Of a stretch of 64,000 nt of DNA, positions 25,819 through 34,746 are shown piece by piece; the first letter of the stretch is position 1, and every line of letters begins with the position of its first letter. Position numbers and translations under genes: made by a program. The notes beneath the pieces were generated by a model. It was not told the DNA's origin. It was given only the letters and a program-made list of their open reading frames with translations, and made no database searches. The DNA comes from CBDIBC01 sp965276635 (GTDB taxonomy: Bacteria > Actinomycetota > Acidimicrobiia > Acidimicrobiales > Palsa-688): assembly GCA_965276635.1 (NCBI GenBank), contig CBDIBC010000005.1:434001-498000 (forward strand), given 5' to 3'.

Positions 25819-26991
25819 ATGCAAACGACCACCACGTTGGTGGGCTTGCAGAGTTCCTCGGAAGCGCCGCAGATGGGCCCGGTGGGGCCACTGACGGGCG
25901 CACTGCAACTCAGCGGGGTAGGCAGACGATACGGATCTGTTACCGCTCTCGACGGCATCGACCTCACCGTCGCCGACGGCGAGTTCATGGTCCTCCTCGG
26001 GCCGTCCGGGTCCGGAAAAACCACGCTGCTCCGCCTGATCGCCGGTATCGACAAGCTGAGCACCGGCTGCATCCGCCTGGGCGCAGTGGTCCTGGCCGAC
26101 CGCCACCACCACGTGCCTCCGGAGCGGCGAAACCTGGCGATGGTGTTCCAAGATTACGCACTGTGGCCGCAGGCCACCGTGGTGGCCAACGTGGCCTATG
26201 CCCTCCAACGCATCCACCTGCCTCGCCAGGAGGTGAGGAAACGAGCGTTGGCGATGTTGGAGCGCGTCGACCTTCTCCGCTTGGCGCAACGGCGGCCGCC
26301 CGAGCTGTCCGGCGGCGAGCAGCAGCGGGTGGCCCTGGCCCGAGCGCTGGTGGCCAGACCCTCGATCTTGCTCTGCGACGAACCGCTGTCCAACCTCGAC
26401 GCCGATCTGCGGGACCGGCTGCGCGTCGAGATCGCCGAGCTGGCCCGCGAGCGCGGCACGACGGTCGTGTACATCACCCACGACCAGGCGGAAGCCTTCG
26501 CCATGGCCGACCGGATCGGCGTGCTCCACGGCGGACACCTGGTCCAATGTGAGCCACCCGAGGATCTCTACCACGCCCCGACTACCCCCTTCGTCGCCCG
26601 ATTCACCGGCGTTGCAGGTGAGCTCTACGGCCACGTCGCCGCTGGTCGCGACGCCCTCGGGAGGGTTCTGATCGACACGCCCTGCGGCCCGCTCCTGGCC
26701 GTCGACCACGGCACTGGCTCACCTGGATCACCGGCGGTGGTACTGATCCGAGCCGCGGCGGTGACGATCTTGGCTAGCGGTGGGGACGAAGACGGCCTGG
26801 CCGGTGAGGTACGCAACGTCGCTTACCGGGGCAATGGCTACGACCACGCCGTCGACCTCATCGGGGGCACCCGGCTTTCAGGGCTGTTCGCCGAGCAGCG
26901 CCGTCGGCGGGGTGAAGCGGTTCGCCTGGCGGTCAATCCGCCAGGCTGCTTCGCCTACCCACACGAAGCAGGGCGAGCGGCCATCCGCTAG
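25819..26991 (+). CDS. ABC transporter ATP-binding protein (Fe3+/AEP/spermidine type)
   Basis: 390 residues. Walker A GPSGSGKTT, Q-loop VFQDYALWP, signature LSGGEQQRVALARALVA, Walker B ILLCDEPLSNLD, switch His in YITHDQAEA. The C-terminal 120 residues form the TOBE-like regulatory domain common in FbpC/PotA/PhnT proteins. A 30-residue N-terminal extension precedes the domain. It follows the hydrolase by 3 nt and completes the transporter. Confidence 0.92.
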   Translation: MQTTTTLVGLQSSSEAPQMGPVGPLTGALQLSGVGRRYGSVTALDGIDLTVADGEFMVLLGPSGSGKTTLLRLIAGIDKLSTGCIRLGAVVLADRHHHVPPERRNLAMVFQDYALWPQATVVANVAYALQRIHLPRQEVRKRALAMLERVDLLRLAQRRPPELSGGEQQRVALARALVARPSILLCDEPLSNLDADLRDRLRVEIAELARERGTTVVYITHDQAEAFAMADRIGVLHGGHLVQCEPPEDLYHAPTTPFVARFTGVAGELYGHVAAGRDALGRVLIDTPCGPLLAVDHGTGSPGSPAVVLIRAAAVTILASGGDEDGLAGEVRNVAYRGNGYDHAVDLIGGTRLSGLFAEQRRRRGEAVRLAVNPPGCFAYPHEAGRAAIR

Positions 26992-27121
26992 CCGGACGAC
27001 TGGACAGGTCGCGACGCCCGCCACGGCCCTGCGGAGGCGTCATGGAGAGTTCACCGATACGTCAAGTTGGCGACACCTGCGGTTCGGGCATCGTCACTAT
27101 CGGTGCGCTACTTTCCACGCC

Positions 27122-28656
27122 ATGGACACAGGTCTCGTGCCCCACAGCTGTCGTGCGGTCCGACGGCATGGTCGGCGTGTGGTTGGGGTGGCCGCCGCCG
27201 CAATGGTCGTCGCCGCTTCGTCGACGACCACGGCCGGGGCGGTCGAGCGGCCCGGTCACCGCATGCCGGTGGTCCGCGCCGCGCTGCCTCCCGGTCTCAT
27301 CCGTCATGTCGTGGTGATCGACGTGGAGAACGAGTCGGAGGCGGCGACGTTCGGACCCAGCTCGCCGGCCACCTATCTCACCCACACCCTGCTCCCCCAG
27401 GGCAAGCTGTTGCCCAACTATTACGCCACCGGTCACGTGAGCGACGACAACTACGTCGCCCAGGTGTCGGGCCAGGCCCCGAACCTGGTCACCAGCAGCG
27501 ACTGCATCACCAATCTGAGCGCTGGAGCCGGGTCGTACAACGACATCACGCCGGGGACGCCCGACCCGAACCAGGAGACCTACCCAGGCCAGGTTGACGG
27601 GCAGGGGTGCGTCTACCCGTCGTCGGTGAAGACCATCGGCAACCAGCTGGAGCCCGCCCACCGGGAGTCACCCATTCCGGCGTGGCGTCAGTACGCCGAG
27701 GACATGGGCAACGATCCCGCTCGAGACGGCGGCACCCCCGACCCGCTGGGCGGCACCGATTGCGCCCACCCGACCCAGGTCGCCGGCCAGGCCGGCGACG
27801 TGACCAACTCCGCCGAAGGTCCCAATGCCACCGGGACCCAGATCAAGTCCACGATCTCCGACCAATACGTCGACCGCCACAACCCGTTCATCTACTTCCA
27901 CGCCGTGACCCGAAATGCCCGCTACTGCGCGCAGCATGTGGTCCCGCTGGGTACGGTGACCGTCGGTAGCGGAGGCCAGCCTGACACCTATGCCGGCCAT
28001 CTCGCTTCGGACCTCGCCCACGAATGGACCACGCCGGCGTTCTCCTTCATCACGCCGAACGTGTGCAACGACGGCCACGACGCCACCTGTGCGGGAACCG
28101 ACGCCGCCGGCACCACCGCCGGCGGCTCGCCGGCCTGAACACATGGCTGACCAATTGGATGCCCCTGCTCCTGGGCTCGCCGGCCTACCGGAACGGTTCC
28201 ATGCTCGTGGTGATCACTTCCGACGAAGGCTCCATCAGCGACGGCACCGCCGCCGATCACGAGCAGCCGGGGCCGGGTAGCGCCAACCCCGGGTACAGCC
28301 CGCTGCTCAACACGCCCGTCGCCGCCTACGGCGGCAAGACCTACTACCAGCTCTTGGGAGTCACCGATATCAGCCCGAACACGCCGCCGGCACCCGGGAC
28401 GCTGCCTGGTGGCGGCCAAGTCGGTGCCTTGCTGCTCAACAGCCGGTGGATCAAGCCAGGGACGGTCGATACCACTCCCTACAACCACTACTCCGCCCTG
28501 CGCAGCTACGAAGACCTCCTCGGGATCACGACTGGGGGCTCAGACGGGCTCGGGCACCTGGGCATGGCCGGGGCCGAGGCCCTCGCCCCCTTCGGCACGG
28601 ACGTCTTCGACACCCACGGCTGGAGAGAACCGAGGTCTCCGTACCCCTCCCGGTAG
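27122..28656 (+). pseudogene. Secreted phosphoesterase (PF04185-like), split by a frameshift
   Basis: Frame 1 (27122-28138) encodes a signal peptide (VGVAAAAMVVAAS) and the N-terminal two thirds of an alkaline/acid phosphatase-like protein, then stops. Frame 2, joined at 28126, continues the protein without a gap: LAGLNTWLTNWMPLLLGSPA, DEGSISDG, PYNHYSALRSYEDLLG, to a stop at 28656. One missing base at GGCGGCTCGCC explains the break. TACTTT lies 7 nt before the ATG, a leaderless-type promoter. It is either a recent pseudogene or a sequencing error. It is the closest relative of the MITE-interrupted remnant at 59 kb. Confidence 0.75.
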
Positions 28657-28902
28657 CCGGTCGTCGAGCGGCTGTCGAGCTCAAGGCTCCGCACGCGACG
28701 GGGCCCAGTGTGCTGCTCAGGCCTCAGGCTGGTCGGTTTTCAGTCGATAGTGGCGGACCGGCGAGAGCCGGCCGGTGCCTGCCTCGCACGCCGGTCCGCC
28801 GCCACGTGGTGGCCGATCCGGCGCCGTGCGGGCGATGACCTCCTCGTCGTTCGTGATCAGTGCAGGACGAGACGCTCGGTTGGTTGTCCGGTAACTGTGG
28901 CG
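28657..28902. other. Intergenic gap without recognisable feature
   Basis: 246 bp between the split phosphoesterase and the ERCC4-Lsr2 gene. TAACTG a few bases before the downstream ATG is a weak leaderless-type -10 candidate. No hairpin, RNA gene or shared repeat seen. Confidence 0.5.
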
Positions 28903-29946
28903 ATGAGCTCGCACCCGAGGCGCCATACCCAGATGCGCGACGATCGGCGGGTGCCTGCGATCGTCGACCCGCCCAGGCAACTGGAGTTGGTCGTCGCCCG
29001 GAACCCGGACCCCGACAGCACACTCCCATACCTGCTGTGGGTGCCACTGGCGGGCGGCTTGGTCTTCCGGACCAAGGACACCTGGCCGCGCACGAACGCG
29101 CTGTTCTGCTACCCGGTGGCGGCCACGGAGTGGCCCGCCGTGCCCGACGTAGTGGAGCGCGTGCCGCTCCAGGCCTGCGCCCGGCGGGGCGCGGCCATCG
29201 ACGTGGTCGCCGCTCGCCAGCGTGAGCAACGTTCGCAGATCGTCTTCACCCGGGCCCGGGGACGCGAGATGGTCTTCTGGCAGTCGCCCCGCACCCGCAA
29301 GCAGGCTCGACCCGACGTGCGCGTCCCCACCGCTCGGGCCGCGCAGGTCCCCGACTTGGCGATCCTCGTCGACTCCCGGGAGCGCTACCCGTACCGGTTC
29401 GCCCGCCAACACGTCACCGCCATCCGCCGCAGCCTCCCCTGCGGGGACTACGCCGTCCAGGCAGGCGGAGCGATCGTGGCCAGCGTGGAGCGCAAGTCGT
29501 TGGCCGATCTGGTCTCCAGCCTGATGAACGGCCGGCTCCGCTACGCCCTGGGTGAGCTGGCCGCCCTGCCCCGGGCGGCAGTCGTCGTCGAGGACCGCTA
29601 TTCCCAGGTGTTTTCCTTCCCGCATGCCCGGCCGGCGATGGTCGCCGATGGCCTGGCCGAGCTGCAGGTCAGGTGGCCGTCCATCGCCATCGTGTTCTGC
29701 GAGAACCGAAAGCTGGCCGAGGAGTGGACCTATCGCTACCTGGCTGCGGCCACGACCTGGGCGGCTGACGAGGACGCCATCGCCAACCGCTCCTTTGCGC
29801 TCCCCGACGAGGGGCGACCGTCGACCGCCGAGCTGCGAGCCTGGGCGAGGGCCCATGGCTACGAGGTGGCTGATCGCGGCCGCCTCCGCCCGGAGATCCA
29901 CCAGGCATGGGCCGAGTCGACAGTCGGCGTCACACCTCCTTCGTAG
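28903..29946 (+). CDS. ERCC4-type nuclease fused to an Lsr2 DNA-binding domain
   Basis: 347 residues. About 28-145 is a conserved, Arg-rich N-terminal region of unknown role (VARNPDPDSTLPYLLWVPLA, FTRARGREMVFWQSPRTRKQ). About 152-285 is an ERCC4/XPF-like nuclease with the metal-site motif: Gly181-Asp182, then Glu196-Arg197-Lys198 and Asp202 (VERKSLADL). Residues 308-336 match the Lsr2 C-terminal domain (LRAWARAHGYEVADRGRLRP) with the AT-minor-groove RGR core at 325-327. The start could instead be the ATG 10 codons later. Predicted role: nucleolytic processing directed to AT-rich or Lsr2-type sites; biological function unknown. It stands alone in front of the toxin-antitoxin-rich stretch. Confidence 0.85.
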   Translation: MSSHPRRHTQMRDDRRVPAIVDPPRQLELVVARNPDPDSTLPYLLWVPLAGGLVFRTKDTWPRTNALFCYPVAATEWPAVPDVVERVPLQACARRGAAIDVVAARQREQRSQIVFTRARGREMVFWQSPRTRKQARPDVRVPTARAAQVPDLAILVDSRERYPYRFARQHVTAIRRSLPCGDYAVQAGGAIVASVERKSLADLVSSLMNGRLRYALGELAALPRAAVVVEDRYSQVFSFPHARPAMVADGLAELQVRWPSIAIVFCENRKLAEEWTYRYLAAATTWAADEDAIANRSFALPDEGRPSTAELRAWARAHGYEVADRGRLRPEIHQAWAESTVGVTPPS

Positions 29947-30049
29947 GGCTGGATGCATGGCCCTCTCGCTGACCTGGTCACCGGCCAGGCCGCTCATCTG
30001 ATGCTGCACACTGAAGCCAGGTGGTCTCATCAGTTGCTATTGTGGTCAC

Positions 30050-30328
30050 ATGCGGGAGATCGGGGTTCGAGAGCTCAAGCGGACACTGTCCGAGACACTC
30101 CGCACGGCGGGACAGGGCGAGCTGATCAGAGTCACCATCCGAGGCCGGCCGCTGGCCGACATCGTGCCCATCGGCGCCGCCGGCGGTGATAACCGCCTGC
30201 ACCAGCTGGTTGTCGCCGGACGCATAGACCCTCCGGTCCGGAGCCGGCCCGATCAAGCACCCCGCCTAGCAACCTCCGTACGTCTGGCGTCCGAGCTGGT
30301 GCTCGCCGAGCGGAACGTCGAGCGCTGA
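30050..30328 (+). CDS. vapB: VapB/Phd-type antitoxin
   Basis: 92 residues. The N-terminal half shows the Phd/YefM-like antitoxin pattern (GVRELKRTLSETLRTAGQGE, then RGRPLADIVPIG); the C-terminal half is basic and would wrap the toxin. Directly followed by a PIN-domain toxin with a 4-nt overlap (CTGA). TATTGT 6 nt before the ATG suggests a leaderless, autoregulated promoter. Confidence 0.85.
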   Translation: MREIGVRELKRTLSETLRTAGQGELIRVTIRGRPLADIVPIGAAGGDNRLHQLVVAGRIDPPVRSRPDQAPRLATSVRLASELVLAERNVER

Positions 30329-30726
30329 ACCTCTACCTGGATGCCAGCGCGCTGGTCAAGCGGTACGTAGCGGAACCGGAAAGCGACATTGTTCGCACCG
30401 CGATGTACGCCGCTGACGCCTGGTACATCTGTCGCATCGGGTTCGTGGAAACCTTCCGGGCCGTGGGCCTCGCCGCCGGGAAGAGCGCCACGCGGGTGAT
30501 ACTCGAAGAGTGGCCGGCCTTTGGTGTCGTGGAGGTAGACCGGGAGCTCGCCGAGCAGGCCGCCCGCCTTGCCCTCGAAGACGACCTCCGCAGCCTCGAT
30601 GCCCTGCACCTAGCCGCCGCCCTACTGCTTCCGCCCGAACACCTCGTCCTCGCCACGTGGGACCGGCGTCTCCATGCCGCGGCACAATCGCATCGACTCA
30701 GCGTCCTACCCGAAGCTCTGCCCTGA
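30325..30726 (+). CDS. vapC: VapC-type PIN-domain toxin, CTG start
   Basis: 133 residues. PIN-domain acidic site: Asp6 in YLDASALVKRY, a central Glu (FVETFRA), and LRSLDALHLAAA carrying the late Asp, with WDRRLH at the end. The reading frame contains no ATG, GTG or TTG between the upstream stop and the catalytic Asp6, so translation must begin at the CTG that overlaps the antitoxin stop, or be coupled to it. Predicted Mg-dependent RNase, inhibited by the preceding antitoxin. Confidence 0.85.
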   Translation: MNLYLDASALVKRYVAEPESDIVRTAMYAADAWYICRIGFVETFRAVGLAAGKSATRVILEEWPAFGVVEVDRELAEQAARLALEDDLRSLDALHLAAALLLPPEHLVLATWDRRLHAAAQSHRLSVLPEALP

Positions 30727-30800
30727 CCAGGGGTCCACCCCCAGAGGAACAAGCGGCCGGTGGGCGATCGTCCAGTGGGAGCGGTTTCCCTTGGGGAGGG

Positions 30801-31097
30801 TCAGGCGCTCCGACGAAGCTGGCGGGCGAGACCCTCAAGTTGTTGCGCGATGCTGGTCGTATCGTTAGCCGACCTGGCCAGAGCGTCGGTCACAGCGTTC
30901 CGCACCCACGCCGAGACGGTGATTCCCTCGCTGCCTGCTGCGGCTTGGACCTGAGCGATCGCCTCGGGTGGGAACCGGACGGGGATCGAGCTGGCTAGCG
31001 GTCGGGTACGGACGATCTGGGCCGCGTCGAAGCCTTGGTTGGCGGCCTCGGCGTAGAAGTCGGCGGCCTCCTCGTCGCTCATGGCTCGCTCAGGCAT
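30801..31097 (-). CDS. Ribbon-helix-helix (CopG-like) antitoxin-type protein
   Basis: 98 residues. The C-terminal half carries an Arc/CopG-like fold: SSIPVRFPPEAIAQVQAAA, then the ITVSAWVRNAVTDAL helix pair. The N-terminus (SDEEAADFYAEAANQG) resembles antitoxins paired with HicA/BrnT-like or unknown toxins. ATG start with GAGGA upstream. A short reading just upstream on the same strand (WRTCRPIGIYLASAGLVALY) ends at the start codon but lacks a standard initiation codon, so a partner toxin may have been lost. Confidence 0.7.
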   Translation of the reverse strand: MPERAMSDEEAADFYAEAANQGFDAAQIVRTRPLASSIPVRFPPEAIAQVQAAAGSEGITVSAWVRNAVTDALARSANDTTSIAQQLEGLARQLRRSA

Positions 31098-31214
31098 CAC
31101 TGATCCTCCTCGTAGAGGGCGACCAGACCGGCACTGGCTAGGTAGATGCCGATCGGGCGGCATGTTCGCCATCCGCCGTTGCGGGGTTGCTGCCAGCGGG
31201 AAATGATTTAACGC

Positions 31215-31469
31215 ATGGCGTTCACGTGCCCCGTCTGTGGCTACCCAAAGCTGACCGAGCATCCGCGCAACCCCCAGAGCGGCGGAGCCTCGTTCGAGAT
31301 CTGCCCGTCGTGCGGATTCCAGTTCGGCCACAGCGACGACCTGCTCGAGATCAGCTACGCCCGCTGGCGCAACGATTGGATCAATGCCGGCATGCCGTGG
31401 CGCGACGTCCATCCGGCGCCGGAGCGTTGGGACCCCGGGGCCCAGCTCGCTCGGCTCGAAGCCGAGTAA
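31215..31469 (+). CDS. Small CPxCG zinc-ribbon protein
   Basis: 84 residues with two CxxC knuckles, Cys5/Cys8 (CPVCGYP) and Cys30/Cys33 (CPSCGFQFG), predicted to bind one zinc. The remainder is Trp-rich and acidic (RWRNDWINAGMPWRD). It resembles the CPCC-family cysteine-rich proteins often found in accessory regions; no function is established that I can name. It lies in the toxin-antitoxin-rich stretch, divergent from the RHH gene. Confidence 0.8.
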   Translation: MAFTCPVCGYPKLTEHPRNPQSGGASFEICPSCGFQFGHSDDLLEISYARWRNDWINAGMPWRDVHPAPERWDPGAQLARLEAE

Positions 31470-31581
31470 ACGCACGCTCGGGGCTGTCGATCTCTCAGGA
31501 GAGGGAGCCGACGAGCAGCGCCATCAGCGTTCCGATCGCCACGCTGACGCCCGCTCGGCCCAAGTACTTCAGGTGAAACCC

Positions 31582-31857
31582 ATGCCCCGCAGTCTCGAAG
31601 AGATCCTCCACCACGCCGATGAGTTGGCCGCTCGTTTCGAGGGCCACGATGCCGACCCCGCCAACGTGGCTGATGCCACCACCCTCCGGGCCGTTCGAGA
31701 TGCCTTCGGTGAGCGCGCCGAGGCCGAGAGTCGATTGGCTGATGCAGTCTCGGTGGCCAGAGCCGAGGGCCACTCCTGGGCTGCGATCGGGGCCATGGTC
31801 GGAACCTCTGGGGAGGCTGCCAGACAGCGCTACGACCAGCCGTCACCGCATCACTAA
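31582..31857 (+). CDS. Small HTH-containing protein, possible antitoxin
   Basis: 91 residues. An acidic N-terminal half (SLEEILHHADELAARFEGHD) precedes a sigma-like helix-turn-helix (ARAEGHSWAAIGAMVGTSGE, then AARQRY). Similar short proteins are common in actinobacteria and are often next to toxins or as lone regulators. ATG chosen with AGGTGA upstream. No toxin partner is adjacent; crtI follows 68 bp later. Confidence 0.7.
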   Translation: MPRSLEEILHHADELAARFEGHDADPANVADATTLRAVRDAFGERAEAESRLADAVSVARAEGHSWAAIGAMVGTSGEAARQRYDQPSPHH

Positions 31858-31925
31858 TATTGCCCGGTCGGGCGTCAATCACCGTCACTCGTCGGGCTGC
31901 CGGCTCCCTGCCGTAACCTGCGGCG

Positions 31926-33419
31926 ATGACATCACCGCTGCGGGTCGTGGTGATCGGTGCGGGTCTGGGCGGCCTGTCGGCGGCGTGCCACTTGGCCGGG
32001 CGCGGTCACCAGGTGACCGTGGTGGAGCGCGGCGACGTGCCCGGGGGTCGGGCCGGCCTGTGGGAGTCGGAGGGCTACTCGATCGACACCGGACCGAGCG
32101 TGCTGACCATGACCGGGCTGCTCGCCGACACCTTCGCCGCCGCCGGCGCCGACATGGCCGACCACCTGAGCCTGCACCGGTTGGACCCCATGTACCGGGC
32201 CTGTTTCGCCGACGACGAGCCCATCATGGTCCGTCCCGGCCGGGACGCCATGACCGAGGAGATCCGGAGCACGTGCGGACCGGGGGAGGCCGAGGCGTTC
32301 GGCCGCTTCTGCACGTGGCTGGAACAGCTCTACGCCGTCGAGCAACCGAACTTCATCGACCGGAACTTCGACTCGGTGGCCGACCTGGCCCGCCCCCTCG
32401 GCCCAGCCCTGTCCTTGGTCCGCCTGGGCGGCTTCCGGCGGGTGGCATCGACGGTGGCCCGCTACTTCGACGACCACCGCCTCCAGAAGCTGTTCAGCTT
32501 CCAGGCCCTCTACGCTGGACTGTCACCGTTCGAGGCGCTGGCCATCTACTGCATCATCACCTACATGGACACCGTCGAGGGGGTGTGGTTCCCCGACGGC
32601 GGCATCCATGCCGTAGGCCGCGGGCTGGCGGCGGCGGCGGCCGAGGCCGGCGTGGAGATCCGCTACGGCGCCCCTGTCTCCCGTATCGTGCGCCGACTGG
32701 GAACGAGCGGGCCGGTCACCGGGGTGCGCCTGGACACCGGCGAGCACATCGCCGCCGACGCAGTGGTGGCGAACCCCGACGTGCCCGCCGTCTACCGCGA
32801 GCTGCTCCCCGACACACCGATGCCGCGCGTCGCCAGACGGGGCGAGTACTCCCCGTCGTGCGCACTGTGGCTGGCCGGGGTGCGAGGGCAGCTGCCCGCA
32901 GAGGCCGCCCACCACAACATCCACTTCGCCCGGGACTGGGCCGGCAGCTTCCGGGCGCTGCTGCAGACCGGCACCCGTCAACCCGACCCGTCGATCCTGG
33001 TGTGCACCCCCACCATCTCCGACCCGGACCTGGCCCCGCCCGGCGGGCACGTCATCTACGCCCTCGAGCCCACCCCGAACCTGGATGGCCGCATCGACTG
33101 GACCACCGAACGGCCCCGCATCGAAGCCTCGTTGGTGGCTCGCCTCGCCGATCTCGGCTATCCGGTCGGCGACATCGTGACCTCGCGGTTCATCGACCCA
33201 CTGGACTGGGAGGCGCAGGGGATGGAACGGGGCACGCCGTTTGCGCTGTCCCACCGGTTCCTCCAGACCGGTCCGTTCCGCCCGGCCAATCGGGACCGGC
33301 GCGTGCCCGGCCTGGTGCTCGTCGGCTCCGGCACGGTCCCGGGGGTCAGCGTGCCGATGGTGCTGGTGTCGGGTCGGCTGGCCGCCGAACGCGTCGACCA
33401 GATCGCCGCCGGGTCATGA
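31926..33419 (+). CDS. crtI: Phytoene desaturase (CrtI type)
   Basis: 497-residue FAD-dependent desaturase converting phytoene to lycopene at the membrane. Dinucleotide-binding motif VVIGAGLGGLSAACHLAGRG at 6-25, then VVERGDVPGGRAG; C-terminal carotenoid-oxidoreductase signature around LVLVGSGTVPGVSVPMVLVS. Full length. TAACCT 6 nt before the ATG suggests leaderless transcription. Overlaps crtB by 4 nt (ATGA). The product would be the substrate of CrtYc/CrtYd encoded at 15.7-16.3 kb. Confidence 0.95.
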   Translation: MTSPLRVVVIGAGLGGLSAACHLAGRGHQVTVVERGDVPGGRAGLWESEGYSIDTGPSVLTMTGLLADTFAAAGADMADHLSLHRLDPMYRACFADDEPIMVRPGRDAMTEEIRSTCGPGEAEAFGRFCTWLEQLYAVEQPNFIDRNFDSVADLARPLGPALSLVRLGGFRRVASTVARYFDDHRLQKLFSFQALYAGLSPFEALAIYCIITYMDTVEGVWFPDGGIHAVGRGLAAAAAEAGVEIRYGAPVSRIVRRLGTSGPVTGVRLDTGEHIAADAVVANPDVPAVYRELLPDTPMPRVARRGEYSPSCALWLAGVRGQLPAEAAHHNIHFARDWAGSFRALLQTGTRQPDPSILVCTPTISDPDLAPPGGHVIYALEPTPNLDGRIDWTTERPRIEASLVARLADLGYPVGDIVTSRFIDPLDWEAQGMERGTPFALSHRFLQTGPFRPANRDRRVPGLVLVGSGTVPGVSVPMVLVSGRLAAERVDQIAAGS

Positions 33420-34258
33420 CCCCGGTCACGCTGGAGGAGAGCTACGCCCGCTGCCGCACCCTGAACAAGCGTTACGGGACCACCTACTACTGGTCCACCT
33501 GGCTGCTGCCCGCGGTCAAGCGTCACCACGTGCATGCGCTCTACGGGTTCTGCCGCTACGCCGACGACATCGTCGACGACCTCGGCCCGGCGCCGGTCGC
33601 CGAGCGGGCGGCCGCACTCGCCGACTTCGGGGACCGGTTCTTCACCGACCTGGAGGCCGGCCGATCCGGCGACGCTGTGCTCAAGGCGGTCGTCCACACC
33701 GTGAAGGCATTCGACCTCGACGCCGATTGCTTCCGCCGGTTCCTGCGGTCGATGACCATGGACCTCTCGGTGAGCAGCTACCCGACCTTCGACGACCTCC
33801 TCGGCTACATGGACGGCTCGGCGGCGGTGATCGGCGAGATGATGCTGCCCATCCTCGAGCCCCGGTCGATGGACGAGGCCATCGGGCCGGCCCGCGACCT
33901 CGGTATCGCCTTCCAGCTGACCAACTTCCTCCGCGACGTCGCCGAGGACCTCGACCGGAGCCGGGTGTACCTGCCGGAGGAGGACCTGAAGCGCTTCGAC
34001 GCCGATCCGGCCTGTCGGCGGGCCAGCCCGGGGTGGGTCGAGCTGATGCGGTTCGAGATCGACCGCACCCGGGGCTACTACCGCTCGGCGGCTGGCGGCA
34101 TCGCCATGCTCCCCCCGGTCTCGGCCCGCTGCATCGCCGGAGCCCACCGCCTCTACGGCGGCATCCTCGACCAGATCGAGGCCGCCGGCTACGACGTGTT
34201 CACGACCCGGGTCCGGGTCCCCACCTGGAAGAAGCTCGCCCTGGCCGCCCGGCGGTGA
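33416..34258 (+). CDS. crtB: Phytoene synthase
   Basis: 280-residue squalene/phytoene synthase. First aspartate-rich motif YADDIVDD with the preceding YGFCR; second motif LTNFLRDVAEDLDRSRVYLP. Condenses two geranylgeranyl diphosphates. ATG overlaps the crtI stop. No GGPP synthase gene is in the window. Confidence 0.95.
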   Translation: MTPVTLEESYARCRTLNKRYGTTYYWSTWLLPAVKRHHVHALYGFCRYADDIVDDLGPAPVAERAAALADFGDRFFTDLEAGRSGDAVLKAVVHTVKAFDLDADCFRRFLRSMTMDLSVSSYPTFDDLLGYMDGSAAVIGEMMLPILEPRSMDEAIGPARDLGIAFQLTNFLRDVAEDLDRSRVYLPEEDLKRFDADPACRRASPGWVELMRFEIDRTRGYYRSAAGGIAMLPPVSARCIAGAHRLYGGILDQIEAAGYDVFTTRVRVPTWKKLALAARR

Positions 34259-34335
34259 CCGGCGGAGCGGTGCCGCGCTCGATCGGCGACTCCGGTGTCG
34301 GCGGCCAACGGGAGCTCCCGGCTGGGGGCCACGGT

Positions 34336-34746
34336 TCATCGGGTGGAGGTTCGTGGCTCGAGGAGTTGCATCTCATCCGACTGTGCCGCCCGTCGGTCGA
34401 AGGTCACCGTGTGCTCGCAGCCGGCGACTCGGCCAACCTCGGCGATGACGGCATCGGCGAAGTCGAGGCCGCTGCGACTCAGGGTCAGCGCGGCACGGAC
34501 AATCGAGTCCTGGTCGACCCTGAGCTCGCGGGCATCCAGGAGGCCCTCGACCAGTTCGACACAGCGAGCGGTGCTGAGCTTGTAGGCGCGTCGCAGTACC
34601 CAGTGCAGCTCGACGACGGTGACCAGGCTGAGAAAGCCCGGGGCCTTCTCGCTCAGCGCGTCGATCACCGTGGACGCCGCTGCCGACTGGTCCGGTTCGT
34701 CTTGAACCAGATAGCGCACGAGGACGTTGGTATCGAGTCCGATCAC
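34336..34746 (-). CDS. vapC: VapC-type PIN-domain toxin
   Basis: 136 residues. Acidic residues at Asp5 (IGLDTNVLVRYL), the central Glu in VVELHWVLRR, and the late Asp in LDFADAVIAEV. GTG start overlaps the antitoxin stop by 4 nt. Predicted endoribonuclease neutralised by the AbrB-type antitoxin upstream. Convergent to crtB. Confidence 0.9.
   Translation of the reverse strand: MIGLDTNVLVRYLVQDEPDQSAAASTVIDALSEKAPGFLSLVTVVELHWVLRRAYKLSTARCVELVEGLLDARELRVDQDSIVRAALTLSRSGLDFADAVIAEVGRVAGCEHTVTFDRRAAQSDEMQLLEPRTSTR

Noticed and set aside
31098..31205. Possible small toxin upstream of the RHH gene (WRTCRPIGIYLASAGLVALY reading)
   Set aside because: It ends neatly at the RHH start but has no standard start codon after the preceding stop, and is about 34 residues with no recognised family.
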